Source of the DNA: an uncultured Cellvibrio sp.
Lineage (GTDB): Bacteria > Pseudomonadota > Gammaproteobacteria > Pseudomonadales > Cellvibrionaceae
NCBI GenBank assembly: GCA_946481095.1
Contig: CAMLML010000011.1
Span: forward strand, 8,222 to 72,221
Reading direction: 5' to 3'
Length of the DNA: 64,000 bases
Below the pieces are notes generated by a model. It was not told the origin of the DNA. It searched no databases and saw nothing but the letters and a program-made list of their open reading frames with translations. Within the stretch, counting starts at the first letter, position 1; each line of letters opens with the position of its first letter. Of this stretch, positions 9,432 to 19,707 are shown one piece after another. Made by a program: the position numbers and the translations under genes.

Positions 9432-11786
9432 TTAACGGCAAACACTACCGGTTACAGTTGGTGTTTCAGTGGTGCCGCTGTAGGTTCCCTGAAACCCGAA
9501 CTCAATTGTTTGCCCCGGTTGAATCGTCGCGTTCCAACTCAGGTTGCTTGCGTTATATGGATTGCTTCCAGAAAACTCTGCATTCCAGGTTCCAGATAAC
9601 CGCGTGCTGCCCGAATAAGACCAACTAACGTTCCATCCATTTATTGCACTGGAACTGTTGTTAGTAATTCGAATAGCACCCGTAAAACCATTACCCCAAT
9701 TGTTAGTAATTACATAAGCACAATTGCCGGTGGGTAATGCCGAGCTTGCAACGCTGCTACGTGATGAACTGGTTGCAACAGGAGAACTACTTTTAGATGA
9801 TGAGCTACTCGACAGCGGTACTGACGAACTGGAGCGACTGGTTGTCGGGGAACTCGATTTAGAACTTGAACTTGCGCTGGAAACCGGTTCACTATCGTTT
9901 GGGTTTTTGCCCACAAAATAGAGATCGGGCGCTCGTGGTTTTGTCATACCATCACCGATAAAAAAGCTCGGATGTGGTGGCTGGTTGTAGGCCGTGTTTT
10001 GCCACGCAATAGCCTCACGATATTGGATGTCATGCATCAACGTGCGCAATTTATGCGTTGTTGGTGTTGTGGTGGTGAAAATCATTAACTGGGTATTATT
10101 GCTGTTACGCCAGATAACTTCTTCACGCCAATCGCCAAAAATATCGCCAGAAAGCGATGGTGTAGATTTGGTACCGTTGTTGGATGCCGCACCGTAATTA
10201 CCCGCACTCAACAAGCGCGATGTCGAACTGTTGTTGTAATTCCATTTGTCGATGATGTTGTTATTTAAAAACTCTCGCAACAAATCACCATCCCACCAGG
10301 CTGCGAAATTCATCGAGTTAGGTTTGGTACCGATTTGTTGGCCGGTTGCATTGTTCAGGCTACCAACGGATGCCCAACCTTCGGCACCGGGATGACGCGG
10401 ATCTATATCCATAATCACACCGCGCCCAACGTCCGCTCCACCGCTCGGTACACTCCAGATAATTTGGCCGGTGCGAGCGTCATGCATGTCGATACCAGTC
10501 GCGTTAGCCTCGTGAACCATGAAGACTTCCAAACCTGGACGACTGGGTAAAAAGTCTGAAAGATGCAACGCATCTCCGTGGCCAAGTCCGGTGCTGTACA
10601 TGAATGTTCCATTGTCATTAATTGTTGCGGAACCGTAGACAATCTCATCCTTTCCATCTTGATCTACATCGCCAATTGTCAGCGAGTGCGCGCCTTGTCC
10701 CGCTGCCCTACTATTACCACTCGAGTTGCTGTCGAAGGTCCAACGGCGAGTTAACTTTCCATCGCGCCAGTCCCAGGCAACAACTACTGCGCGAGTGTAA
10801 TAACCGCGCGCCATAATCAAGCTGGGGCGCTGTCCATCCACATACGCAATACCCGCGAGGAAACGATCCACACGATTGCCGTAATTGTCTCCCCACGAAC
10901 TCACAGTACCACGCGTAGGAATATAATCGGTGGTGGCCATCGCGGCGCCGGTTTCGCCGTTAAAAATCGTCAGGTATTCGGCACCCGTTAAAATGTAACC
11001 ACCGGAATTGCGATAATCTGTATTTGCATTGCTACCACCTAATACAGTGCCAACACCATCACGGGTACCCGGTGCAGTCTTCGCTGCAACTTCCGCTTTT
11101 CCATCGCCATCCAGGTCATAAACCATAAATTGGGTGTAATGCGCTCCGGCACGAATATTTTTCCCAAGATCAACACGCCATAATCGGGTTCCATTTAATT
11201 TGTAAGCGTCGATATAAACGTTGCCGGTAACACCGGATTGCGAATTATCTTTTTGGTTGGAAGGGTCCCATTTCAGAATGACTTCATATTCGCCATCACC
11301 ATCCACATCACCGACGCTCGCATCACCAGGGGAATAGGTGTAGTCACTGCCAGCATTGGGACGATTCAGGTTGATAACCCAGTAAGGGTTACTCCAGGTA
11401 GGGTTGGCTGTATTAGCACGCAACTCCTGTCCATTGATAATCGGCCGCACGGTATAGGCCGCGCTCGCAGAACCGCTGCCATCAAAATAGTTAGTGCTGT
11501 TGGTAATTGGCGAACTATTTACTTTGGTGCCGTTGCGATAGACATTGAACGAGATATTGTCTGGATCATTACCCAAAAACCGCCAACTGATGAAAATGCC
11601 ATTGCCTGAAGGCAACGCAACAACGCCGCGGTCTAAATATTCCGCCTGTTTGGGGGCCGCGTGAGATTGAGCAACGGCACAAACAGCGAGCACTGCATAG
11701 AAACTCGTAACTAACGGTTTATGTAACAACCCCAGGCTTTTTAGCGGTTCAATGAACCACAATGATTTATTTTTAAACTTGCCCAT
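9432..11786 (-). CDS. Secreted rhamnogalacturonan lyase PL11 with C-terminal CBM2
   Basis: Cleaves the RG-I backbone by beta-elimination. Start taken at ATG 11786 (MGKFKNKS) because AGAGGT sits just upstream; an upstream in-frame ATG at 11819 lacks an SD. The protein is about 784 aa: a long basic n-region and signal peptide ending near SHA, then the PL11 eight-bladed propeller beginning [16 protein letters not shown], with many Asp-rich calcium loops ([27 protein letters not shown]) and [17 protein letters not shown] near its end. A Ser/Pro linker and CBM2 (about 690-784) follow, unlike its neighbours, where CBM2 is N-terminal. The same architecture is known for Cellvibrio Rgl11. It is the first gene of the leftward pectinase series after the regulator. 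Confidence 0.92.
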   Translation of the reverse strand: MGKFKNKSLWFIEPLKSLGLLHKPLVTSFYAVLAVCAVAQSHAAPKQAEYLDRGVVALPSGNGIFISWRFLGNDPDNISFNVYRNGTKVNSSPITNSTNYFDGSGSASAAYTVRPIINGQELRANTANPTWSNPYWVINLNRPNAGSDYTYSPGDASVGDVDGDGEYEVILKWDPSNQKDNSQSGVTGNVYIDAYKLNGTRLWRVDLGKNIRAGAHYTQFMVYDLDGDGKAEVAAKTAPGTRDGVGTVLGGSNANTDYRNSGGYILTGAEYLTIFNGETGAAMATTDYIPTRGTVSSWGDNYGNRVDRFLAGIAYVDGQRPSLIMARGYYTRAVVVAWDWRDGKLTRRWTFDSNSSGNSRAAGQGAHSLTIGDVDQDGKDEIVYGSATINDNGTFMYSTGLGHGDALHLSDFLPSRPGLEVFMVHEANATGIDMHDARTGQIIWSVPSGGADVGRGVIMDIDPRHPGAEGWASVGSLNNATGQQIGTKPNSMNFAAWWDGDLLREFLNNNIIDKWNYNNSSTSRLLSAGNYGAASNNGTKSTPSLSGDIFGDWREEVIWRNSNNTQLMIFTTTTPTTHKLRTLMHDIQYREAIAWQNTAYNQPPHPSFFIGDGMTKPRAPDLYFVGKNPNDSEPVSSASSSSKSSSPTTSRSSSSVPLSSSSSSKSSSPVATSSSRSSVASSALPTGNCAYVITNNWGNGFTGAIRITNNSSSAINGWNVSWSYSGSTRLSGTWNAEFSGSNPYNASNLSWNATIQPGQTIEFGFQGTYSGTTETPTVTGSVCR

Positions 11787-11963
11787 GTAGACCTCTAATA
11801 AATGTTCAATTTTTATCAACAGTAATCAGCCATTGATTCGTGGCGGCGGCGTTGAAGCTGCTTACCAAGCATTTCTCTCACAACCGATAAAATCATCATC
11901 CGTAATTTATTTTTGAAATAATTTTTTAAGTAGAATGGAATCGATTTCTTATCGCCTGAATCA

Positions 11964-12251
11964 TCATTTGAAGAACGGCGAACACTGCGCTACACAAGCA
12001 ACATTTAGCCGATACGGCAGATCAATTGAGGAAGCTACGAATAAAATTGACATCGCGTAATGCAACGGATATCGCAGAAAAACCGTGAAGTAATTCAAAC
12101 AGTCTTTGTGCGAAATAATTGGATAGGAAATTGATTCGAACGGAATGTTGACGTCAAAACAATATTTATGACGGTTTAATAACTGAATTAATACAGTGCA
12201 AAAAAGGACCACAATGGAGCCAAGGCTCACAAGTCGTTGACGGGGGAACAT
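11964..12251 (-). CDS. Doubtful small protein with hydrophobic N-terminus
   Basis: A 95-codon frame between the PL11 and AraC genes. In favour: a GAGG motif 8 nt before ATG 12251 and an N-terminus (SLGSIVVLFCTVLIQLL) that could be a signal or membrane segment. Against: no recognisable family, odd composition afterwards, and an AT-rich setting where chance frames occur. It may simply be the non-coding regulatory gap upstream of the PL11 gene. No function is assigned. Confidence 0.25.
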   Translation of the reverse strand: MFPRQRLVSLGSIVVLFCTVLIQLLNRHKYCFDVNIPFESISYPIISHKDCLNYFTVFLRYPLHYAMSILFVASSIDLPYRLNVACVAQCSPFFK

Positions 12252-12394
12252 CGGAATAGCCTCGTTATCATTGATGTTTGCTAATCAATAAGTTAACAGT
12301 ACGTAATCCGAGGCTTGTATCGCTTGCTATTAACTAAAGAACTTCGACACTAAACTAAAAATACAAATTTTCTAACGAATATTTCAAGTTCCTC

Positions 12395-13555
12395 TCATGT
12401 TTCCAAGGGAGATTTAAGGTTTGGTGTGGGTCCCTTAAAGGAAGAAGGACTGCAACCAAACTCTTTTTTGAACAATCGATTAAAGTAAGAGAGGCTATTG
12501 TAGCCGACAGCAAATGCTGCCTCAGCTACGCCAACCTGTTTATCCGATAACAAACGTGCGGCTTCCGCGAGCCTGACTTTATTGAGGTAAAGACTAAAAG
12601 TCAGGCCAGTCTCTGCACGCAGAATTTCGTTTATTTTGATTCGATTAATACCCAACTCGCTCACCACAATATCCACGCTCAAATCAGCACGCGAATATTT
12701 AGATGCCATGTAATCAAGCACGGCTTCTTTTTCTCGATCGAGCCTCGGTTTCAGAGAAACAGCCTGATAGGCCACCGGCACGATTGCGTGAACCACTTCC
12801 GCTTTCCCACGTGATAAATAAAAGTAGAAACGATAGAGCCCCCAACCGATAAAACCGGACCACAACAACACAATTAACACCGAGAGCGAATAGATGACCG
12901 GAAGATTTTTTCCAATAATAACAAACTCCTGAATCATCACATTAGAGGGCGTGTTGGTAGCACTTTGGGTTGATGTGCTTATGGCAATTCCCCTGACCTT
13001 ATCAAGCGCGTAACCACGATCAGCCAAGCTGCGATTGTATCGCCTTAACCACCATTCCGGAGTATCCAAACGGTCAAGATCTATTTTTATTGTTCGCCAT
13101 TCTTCACCACAACTAACAAACACAAGCGAGGGGCGAAACGTACGAACATCTGGCGAGTATTGTGTGACCTCTCCATCGTAAGTCAGCAGCGCAAGATTCA
13201 AGACATTTGCAGGCTGGCATTTTATGCGCAGCATCATTGAGGAGTAGGAAGACCAGTCTTCCAGGTTTTTCGTATTGGTACCATCAAAAGTCATACCCAA
13301 GGTTACATAAGGGTATGGAATAGCATCCGCCAGATTAAAATCGAGGTTTATATGGTAGGCGCTATCGTTAAGGGCGACGGTAGACGCACCGCCATCCTCC
13401 CTATCAGTGCCAGGCGATATCCGCCAAGGGTAAGCACTTTTTTCGCGAGGTAAGAGCGGGTCCTCAATATGTGAAAAACGTGCTAACGCGTATCCGGCAG
13501 CGACCGTGGTAATAATGAGGGCGGAAAGTATGATTTTTATTCTAATAGTGAGCAT
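12395..13555 (-). CDS. Membrane-anchored AraC-family regulator
   Basis: 386 aa, likely controlling the surrounding pectinase genes. One membrane segment near 7-25, a periplasmic beta-rich domain (about 30-215; carbohydrate-binding-like), a second membrane segment (about 220-245, VIYSLSVLIVLLWSGFIGW), then a cytoplasmic AraC DNA-binding domain (about 280-380) with two helix-turn-helix units (LSVDIVVSELGINRIKINEIL, with its partner helix region VGVAEAAFAVGYNSLSYFNRLF) and the usual ending FKKEFGCSPSSF. This topology lets it sense a ligand in the periplasm and bind DNA directly. It lies between the leftward PL11 gene and the divergent GH35 gene, so the flanking gaps are likely targets. The ligand, probably an oligogalacturonide or galacto-oligosaccharide, is inferred. 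Confidence 0.85.
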   Translation of the reverse strand: MLTIRIKIILSALIITTVAAGYALARFSHIEDPLLPREKSAYPWRISPGTDREDGGASTVALNDSAYHINLDFNLADAIPYPYVTLGMTFDGTNTKNLEDWSSYSSMMLRIKCQPANVLNLALLTYDGEVTQYSPDVRTFRPSLVFVSCGEEWRTIKIDLDRLDTPEWWLRRYNRSLADRGYALDKVRGIAISTSTQSATNTPSNVMIQEFVIIGKNLPVIYSLSVLIVLLWSGFIGWGLYRFYFYLSRGKAEVVHAIVPVAYQAVSLKPRLDREKEAVLDYMASKYSRADLSVDIVVSELGINRIKINEILRAETGLTFSLYLNKVRLAEAARLLSDKQVGVAEAAFAVGYNSLSYFNRLFKKEFGCSPSSFKGPTPNLKSPLET

Positions 13556-13842
13556 GCTATTTCCCAGAATCCGACTGCCCCCTGTTCTAAATGGCCGGGT
13601 TATGATTTCATCAGCACGTTACAACTGTGGACGGTAAGGGGACTAAGAACTTAGCACACTCCCACCTCAGTTTATATGATTATATAAAATCTAATTCGCG
13701 ATGATTTACTATTTTATTGCAGCTAACGATTTAGCTTTTATATATGGTTCTTCCCAAGCTCTTAATCACTTGTCGGAATTTATTACATCTAATTATTAAA
13801 TAGCCCAAAAACTTATCACATATATCATTAGGAAAAAAGTGA
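13556..13842. promoter_or_regulatory. Divergent promoter region between AraC regulator and GH35 genes
   Basis: 287 AT-rich bases with no supported gene. The right half contains TATATGATTATATAAAATC-like stretches and an AGGAAA SD just before ATG 13843. No clear inverted repeat that I would call an AraC site. Both genes must be driven from here. Confidence 0.5.
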
Positions 13843-16302
13843 ATGAAAACTAAATTAAAAATAAGAATACTCAGCCTAGCAATTGCATTTGCTTCATCAG
13901 TTTCGGCTATCGGGGAGACTTTGCATATTGATGCATCAAAACAACCTGATGCTCCAAAATCAGGTCAGTTCAATATGGGATCAGCTGTCTCGCCAGATGG
14001 CACCAAACTCGAATCCAATAATAGATTTTTACTTAAAGATGGAAAGCCTTGGTCTCCAGTCATGGGGGAATTTCATTACACACGGACCCCGCCTCAATAC
14101 TGGGAAGAAGAAATTTTAAAGATGAAGTCGGCAGGTATAGACATCATTGCGACTTATGTATTTTGGAATCACCATGAAGAGGTGCAAGGAAAGTTTAATT
14201 GGTCGGGTGATCGCAACTTACGTGCTTTTATTGAGCTATGTAAAAAGCATAACGTTAAAGTATCAATCCGCATCGGTCCATGGGCTCACGGCGAAGTGCG
14301 ATTTGGTGGGACGCCAAACTGGATCGTAAATCAAATGCCAACTCGTAGAAATGACCCAATGTACTTGTATTATGTCGAACTTTTTTGGACTGAAGTTTCA
14401 AAACAAGTTCAAGGCCTAATGTGGAAGGACGGCGGTCCAATTATCTCAACCCAACTGGAAAATGAATACAATTTGAGTGGCCCTAGCATGGGAGCAGAAC
14501 ACATTAGCACACTCAAAAAGCTAGCGGTAAAGCTGGGCTTTGATACGCCCTTCTATACAGTCACTGGTTGGGATGGAGCGATATATCCACGCGGCGAAGT
14601 CGTGCCAGTATTCGGCGGCTATCCAGACGAGCCCTGGGGAGTAACAACCACTAAGCTGAGCCCAAACGAAGTTTATAGCTTTCGCTTTAATAGTCGTGTA
14701 GCAGGCAATGCTGGAGCTCAGACTGTGGCAACCATCGTTGGTACTGCCATTGAAGATATGGGGCACACTCCTTTCATTGGAGCCGAATATGGAGCAGGCG
14801 TGCCTATTATGTACCGCCGGAGACCAATGATTCAGCCAGATGATATTGGCGCAATGTTGCCGGTGCAGCTGGGCAGCGGCGTAAACCTTTATGGATACTA
14901 CATGTTTCACGGTGGCAGAAATCCAAAAGGCCTTGGCCATTTGGAAGAAAACGCGCTACTGGGTGGATTCAATGATTGCCCAATAATTAACTATGATTTT
15001 CAGGCACCATTTGGTCAATATGGTCAAACCCACCCTGTACTTAACAAAATACTTCCCTACCATAACTTTTTAGAAAGCTTTGGGGACAGATTAGCTCCGA
15101 TGATTGTGCACAGCCCTCAAACTCAATCCAAGGGTCGCGAGGATCTAATCACAGCTAGATATTCGGTTCGTAGTATTGGTGACAGTGGCTTCGTATTTTT
15201 AAATAATCATGTTCGCCAATATTCTATGAGCGAACAAAAAGATGTTACCTTCGCAGTGAAGCTGGAAAACGAAACACTCAGCTTTCCAAGTAAACCCGTA
15301 AATATTCCTAAAGGAGCGTATTTCATTTGGCCCTTCAATTTCGATATGGACGGGGTCAATCTTGCTTGGGCCTCAGCGCAACCAGTAGCGCGAATTGAAG
15401 CTGTTGATAGCGAGGTGACTTACATATTCCTGGCGGAAAATGGTATTTCACCGGAATTATCCATCACCAAAAATTCAGATCAGTTGATAAAAGTAAACGG
15501 CGGTAAGACTTCACAGGAGGGAAATTTGCTTCTGATTAACGGAATAACACCAAGCAATAGAAATACGCTCACAGTTAAAAGCTTGGGAAAAACTATTAAC
15601 GTAGTGGTGACAAGTAGAAGTAACGCAGAAAAGCTGTATATGGGTGAGCTAGACGGAAAGACCCGTATTATTTCCAGCACTAACGATGTGATATTTACAC
15701 AGTCTGGACTAGAGTTACGTACTAGGAAAGGTAATGAGTTCAAGGTTGGGATCTTTCCAGCGCTTACCTCCAAACCAGAAGCAAACTTGAAATTGTCTAA
15801 TGGTAAAGACGGTATATTCCAAACCTATACCGCTAAAGCCAAGAAGAAAGTTATCAGTGCGACTGTAACTAAATCCCGTGAAGCTCAGATCATGCCACCG
15901 ATTGTTTTGGGCGGATTAGCAAAGGCCGCGTTGCAGCCCATTCCTGAATATTATGGGAAATCTGCTGCATGGAACATTAGTATTCCTAAAGATGCACTAT
16001 CTGGTTTAAATGACGCCTATCTGGAGATTGATTACCAAGGTGATATAGGCCGAATTTTTTCAGGTTCAGAGATGCTGGACGATAGCTTTTACTCGGGCCA
16101 CACTTGGGAAATCGGGTTAAGACGCTTTAAAGATGAAATTCAAAAGCCTTTAACATTGACAATATTACCGCTTAGAAAAGATGCTCCGATCTATATTGAC
16201 GAAGCTGTAAAAGCAAAACTTCCGGATCTTGACCAAGTTGCCGAAATTCAATCCGTCAAATTAGTTCCGGAATACAAGCTCTCTCTTGAAATAAAACACT
16301 AA
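13843..16302 (+). CDS. Exported beta-galactosidase, GH35
   Basis: Removes terminal beta-galactose, here most likely from galactan fragments released by the GH53 enzyme. 819 aa with a signal peptide (about 1-24, ending SAIGE). The GH35 catalytic domain (about 60-430) shows GEFHYTRTPPQYWEEEI, ATYVFWNHHE, RIGPWAHGE, acid/base E208 in QLENEY and nucleophile E315 in GAEYGAG. A long beta-rich C-terminal part (about 430-819) carries no signature I can name. ATG 13843 has an AGGAAA SD. Codon use looks more AT-rich than the flanking enzymes. Cellvibrio GH35 enzymes can also act on xyloglucan, so the natural substrate is an inference from context. Confidence 0.9.
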   Translation: MKTKLKIRILSLAIAFASSVSAIGETLHIDASKQPDAPKSGQFNMGSAVSPDGTKLESNNRFLLKDGKPWSPVMGEFHYTRTPPQYWEEEILKMKSAGIDIIATYVFWNHHEEVQGKFNWSGDRNLRAFIELCKKHNVKVSIRIGPWAHGEVRFGGTPNWIVNQMPTRRNDPMYLYYVELFWTEVSKQVQGLMWKDGGPIISTQLENEYNLSGPSMGAEHISTLKKLAVKLGFDTPFYTVTGWDGAIYPRGEVVPVFGGYPDEPWGVTTTKLSPNEVYSFRFNSRVAGNAGAQTVATIVGTAIEDMGHTPFIGAEYGAGVPIMYRRRPMIQPDDIGAMLPVQLGSGVNLYGYYMFHGGRNPKGLGHLEENALLGGFNDCPIINYDFQAPFGQYGQTHPVLNKILPYHNFLESFGDRLAPMIVHSPQTQSKGREDLITARYSVRSIGDSGFVFLNNHVRQYSMSEQKDVTFAVKLENETLSFPSKPVNIPKGAYFIWPFNFDMDGVNLAWASAQPVARIEAVDSEVTYIFLAENGISPELSITKNSDQLIKVNGGKTSQEGNLLLINGITPSNRNTLTVKSLGKTINVVVTSRSNAEKLYMGELDGKTRIISSTNDVIFTQSGLELRTRKGNEFKVGIFPALTSKPEANLKLSNGKDGIFQTYTAKAKKKVISATVTKSREAQIMPPIVLGGLAKAALQPIPEYYGKSAAWNISIPKDALSGLNDAYLEIDYQGDIGRIFSGSEMLDDSFYSGHTWEIGLRRFKDEIQKPLTLTILPLRKDAPIYIDEAVKAKLPDLDQVAEIQSVKLVPEYKLSLEIKH

Positions 16303-16316
16303 TTTGAAAAACAACT

Positions 16317-16336
16317 GAGGGGCAATCCTGCCCCTC
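16317..16336 (+). terminator. Hairpin after GH35 gene
   Basis: Perfect 8-bp stem GAGGGGCA/TGCCCCTC with a 4-base loop, 15 bases past the stop codon. There is no T-run, so termination is possible but not certain. Confidence 0.5.
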
Positions 16337-16581
16337 TCGCACCTCAATATTTCCTCTATCTCCACATCACAAATTCATATGCATGTTGATAAGCATCCAT
16401 TGCAATATTGCTTATCCTAACCTTTGCTCGAGACCAACAATGATAACTCATGAACCAAATAGTCCTTATGTGGCAAGTAAGGATCGTTACAATTCCATGT
16501 AAAATATAACCGGTGCGGAAAAAGCGGCGTACAGCTATCCCGTCTATCCCTCGGCTTAGAGGAAACAATGCAGGACCTGGA

Positions 16582-16958
16582 CTATATCGTCCGATCTGGC
16601 ATTTCGTTCATTACCCACTCAGCCCATATATCCAAATAGGGCAGATAGCTGCGGGTGTCTAAACGCTCGGCCAAATAAGCGAGGAGGAGGAAAGGGGAAA
16701 CGGTATTTACATTTTTGGTGGGTGTGCCCGTTTCAAAACGATTTTTGAACCAGTCCTGCATAATGTGCAGCGGTTTTTCGTCGCCGGTGATATCCCACAG
16801 CTTTAACAAACCGTAGAGACCTACACCATGGGGACCACTCCCCGTCGTTCCAGCCTATGGTATCGATCACACGACCATCGTCCAAACGCAGCAGGAATTC
16901 AGCGCTGGTGTCTTTGATATTAACCAGATTATCAATCAGCTTATCAATGGTTATTCAT
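16582..16958 (-). pseudogene. Truncated GH105 unsaturated rhamnogalacturonyl hydrolase
   Basis: Remnant of an enzyme that removes unsaturated uronic acids from lyase products. Typical GH105 text is spread over two frames: LIDNLVNIKDTSAEF and DGRVIDTIGWNDGEW, then after a one-base shift near 16833, HGVGLYGLLKLWDITGDE, NVNTVSPFLLLAYLAERLD and AEWVMNEMP. A second shift near 16943 separates ATG 16958 from the body. That ATG overlaps the end of the GH2 gene by 8 bases, so the two were once coupled. Only about 125 of the usual ~350 residues remain; after MNEMP the sequence is unrelated. The leftward continuation (16356-16581) has short plausible stretches in mixed frames (for example NDPYLPHKDYLVHEL) that I cannot name. 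Confidence 0.8.
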
Positions 16959-18879
16959 GCCGTTCTCCCCTTGGTCGGTTGGTTGTATCTAGGGGGCTGG
17001 TGCCTGGGGGCTTTGCCGCTCGCTGTAAGTAGTAGTCAGCCAGTACCTTAAACGCTTGTTTGCGCTCACCGGTTTCAGAGATCAGTCCTTTGCGGTTCCA
17101 GCCTTGTTGATAGATAGGGTGTTCACGCCTCGGTGATTGAAAATCTTTGAGAATCCAGGGTGACATGCCGGACAAGTTGGTCGTTTTGTCTGCCATTAAT
17201 AACGTCTGGCGATAATATTCAGCCTGATACTCCTCCGAGAATTTAAATGCTGTGCCTTGCGCGTGTACCCCTGCTTTGGCATCGGCGCCAAACTCAGACA
17301 GGATCAGCGGCTTGTGATTGGGGATGTGCCAGAGACTATTGGCCAGATCACTTAATTGATCTTCTCCATACCAACCGTTGTAAGTATTCACGGCCAAAAT
17401 ATCCAAACTCTCAATCAACGGGTCTTTGGTGGTAATTTCGATCCGCTCCTTGGTGTCTTTGCGCTCTACCAATAACGCTGCACTTACTAAGCGGGTGTTA
17501 TCCATGGTGCGCACACTTTGGGCAAGCTCACGCAAAAAATGATTGCGGTCATCGGCTACCGGGGTTTCATTGGCGATGCTCCAGATAATAATTGCCGCGC
17601 GATTGCGGTCGCGGTAAATATTTTCTGCCATCATTTTTTTTGCATTGTGTAATACGCGCGGATTTTTAAAATCTATCGACCAGTAAACCGGGATTTCGCT
17701 CCACAATAACAAACCCATCTCATCGGCAATGCGGCTGGCTAATTCAGAGTGGGGGTAGTGGGAGAGACGAACATAATTACCGTTTAAACCTTCTTTAACT
17801 TCGTTGAATAAAGTACGAATGGCTGCTTCCGTCATGATGCGCCCTGGGTTGCTGCCAACCTCCTCTTCGTGCAGTGAAATACCTGCAAGAAAAATCGGCT
17901 CGCCATTTAGCAGCAGTTTATTGCCTTGGGTTGCCAGTGTTCTAAAACCAATTTTTTCAATGAGGCTGTCACCAGCAGCAGTGAATTTCACCGCATAGCG
18001 CTGGGGGTTTTGTGGCGACCAGCGGCGTAAGTTTTTAGGTGCTGGCACATTCACTTGTGCAATGCCTTGTGCATTGGTTTTTAGCGTTAATACCAGTGGT
18101 TTTTCATCCAAATAAATAGTTACCGACTGGTTAGCGCGCTGTGGTCCATTCAGGGTAATTTCCCCGACGAGTGCTCCGTTTTTATCCAGCTGTAAATAGG
18201 CATCATCAATAAATGTGGGTGCGGTAAACACCAGGCGCGGGGTGCGGGTAATACCCCCGTACAAATCCCAATCGGTAATACCGCCGGGAATACTTTCTGC
18301 ATCGTGAAAACTATCAACACCAAGTGTGATCCGATTAAGCCCTTTACGTATTACGCTGGTCACTTCAAAAGCAAAAGGCGTAAAGCCGCCTTTATGTTCG
18401 CCTATTTTTTGCCCATTCAAATAAATATGGGCATGGTAATTAACGGCTTCAAAGTGCAGGAAGGCACGTTTATTTTTGGCAGGTGTGAGGTCAATTTCTT
18501 TTTGAAACCAAATCAGGCCGTTGTAGTACCTGAGCTCTTTTTCAGCTGCATTCCAGGCGCCGGGAATTGTCATAGTTTTTCCGCGCTGCATATCAAATTC
18601 AAAAAAAGTCCCCGGATTTTTCTGTTCCTCATCGGCGATATTCAGGTCGCGATAACGCTGCATGCGGGATTTGGCAACCCAGCCATTGATATCCGTTAAG
18701 CCGGTGCGGTAGAGGTCTTTGGAGTAAACCCAGTCGCCACTGAGATCGATATGTTCACGGCTGCTGACATGGGTTAGTAACAGCTCGGGACGCAGGCTTG
18801 ATGCTGTTTCTGCCGAGCTAAATGGTGTGGTGCAATAGACCAGCGTGGCAATAAGCAAGCGGCATAATAAGTGGTTCAT
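16951..18879 (-). CDS. Exported GH2 beta-glycosidase (beta-glucuronidase/galactosidase-like)
   Basis: 642 aa. Signal peptide (about 1-23, ending SSA-ET); jelly-roll sugar-binding domain (about 40-215, with GLIWFQKEID and HIYLNGQKIGEHKGGFTPF), immunoglobulin-like domain (about 216-315), TIM barrel (about 320-620). Acid/base E438 is in IIIWSIANET and nucleophile E529 in LILSEFGAD; NYVRLSHYPHSE is the usual GH2 strand. GGAG precedes ATG 18879. The sequence is nearer beta-glucuronidase-type GH2 than LacZ, but the sugar cannot be fixed from sequence; beta-galactosyl or beta-glucuronosyl caps on RG-I side chains fit the locus. Its stop overlaps the start of the broken GH105 gene, so it led a two-gene operon. 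Confidence 0.85.
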   Translation of the reverse strand: MNHLLCRLLIATLVYCTTPFSSAETASSLRPELLLTHVSSREHIDLSGDWVYSKDLYRTGLTDINGWVAKSRMQRYRDLNIADEEQKNPGTFFEFDMQRGKTMTIPGAWNAAEKELRYYNGLIWFQKEIDLTPAKNKRAFLHFEAVNYHAHIYLNGQKIGEHKGGFTPFAFEVTSVIRKGLNRITLGVDSFHDAESIPGGITDWDLYGGITRTPRLVFTAPTFIDDAYLQLDKNGALVGEITLNGPQRANQSVTIYLDEKPLVLTLKTNAQGIAQVNVPAPKNLRRWSPQNPQRYAVKFTAAGDSLIEKIGFRTLATQGNKLLLNGEPIFLAGISLHEEEVGSNPGRIMTEAAIRTLFNEVKEGLNGNYVRLSHYPHSELASRIADEMGLLLWSEIPVYWSIDFKNPRVLHNAKKMMAENIYRDRNRAAIIIWSIANETPVADDRNHFLRELAQSVRTMDNTRLVSAALLVERKDTKERIEITTKDPLIESLDILAVNTYNGWYGEDQLSDLANSLWHIPNHKPLILSEFGADAKAGVHAQGTAFKFSEEYQAEYYRQTLLMADKTTNLSGMSPWILKDFQSPRREHPIYQQGWNRKGLISETGERKQAFKVLADYYLQRAAKPPGTSPLDTTNRPRGERHE

Positions 18880-19156
18880 GTTGATCTCCTGACACTATGG
18901 CTGTAGCGGAAAACCGGCCTTGTTATTGTTGAAATGTCGGATGCTGCTAGTCTGGGCAGTCAATAGACGGTTGTGTATAGAAACTTTAAGTATGGTTTTA
19001 TTTGGCAAGACAATTAGTCATACTATTCGATCACAAGCAATCATATATGGTCAACATGTATCAGCTGTGATATAAATTCGATCATCGTTATCTGCGATTT
19101 TCTCCATAATCAATAAATGAATGCCTCCACAGGAGTGTATTCGCGGAGTCGATTCC

Positions 19157-19459
19157 ATGAACCGTCGAGAGCTTTTCAAATATGGCGCTATGGCCGCCAG
19201 CCTGTCGTTAGTGACGGGTACCCGTTTGGCAGCAGCCCAGTCCAGCATCAACAATCCGCTACGCATCAAAGCCAATCAGCTAGGGTGGGTGGATACCAAT
19301 GAACCACGCGCGCAGGTCGGACACACTTGGACAGCCTTGGCCGCAGGGCACTCTTAAGACCAATGAGGCACTCCATTTGGTAGATGGGCGGGTAAATCTC
19401 AACCACTGCAAACCTGGGTGATGGCCACCTGGCCAGATGGAACAGTGAAATGGAGTGGC
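19157..19459 (+). pseudogene. 5' remnant of a Tat-exported PL26-like exo-rhamnogalacturonan lyase
   Basis: ATG 19157 gives a twin-arginine leader (MNRRELFKYG, then LAAAQ) and a short mature start (IKANQLGWVDTNEPRAQV). The frame then stops at 19357, but the family sequence continues in other frames: GQPWPQGTLKTNEALHLVDG, then LQTWVMATWPDGTVKWSG. These match what I know of the N-terminal domain of PcRGLX-like (PL26) lyases. At least two indels have occurred, and the rest of the gene (usually ~900 codons) is absent because island-type sequence begins by 19480. The island's arrival or a related deletion probably removed it. Family call from motifs only. Confidence 0.6.
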
Positions 19460-19477
19460 TGCCCTCGAATAGAGGGC

Positions 19478-19704
19478 TTATTGGTACGGAAATATCCAGC
19501 TATCCGATTTTTGGTCAAATATATAACCTAACTTTTCTAATACAGGCACACATTTGCCTGCTGGTTTCTTCCCAATTTTATTTGCGGTAAAACCCAGGCT
19601 TTTTGCCGACAATGCCGTTTGTACCCTGCGTTTTTTAGCTTCCGTTTCTTGACGTAAAACAGTGGATCTTCCGATGACAAACGAATCAAATATCGATTGA
19701 TATC
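19478..19704 (-). other. Possible decayed reading frame at left island edge
   Basis: A stop-to-stop frame ending at TAA 19478 reads protein-like (LRQETEAKKRRVQTALSAKS, then GKKPAGKCVPVLEKLGYIF, ending DSWIFPYQ) but has no ATG, GTG or TTG start. The frame that continues from the small gene upstream is also open here (RYLIRLSSEDPLFYVKKRK) after a stop codon. A single larger gene damaged by a stop and a frameshift would explain both. No family recognised. Confidence 0.35.
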
Positions 19705-19707
19705 ATC

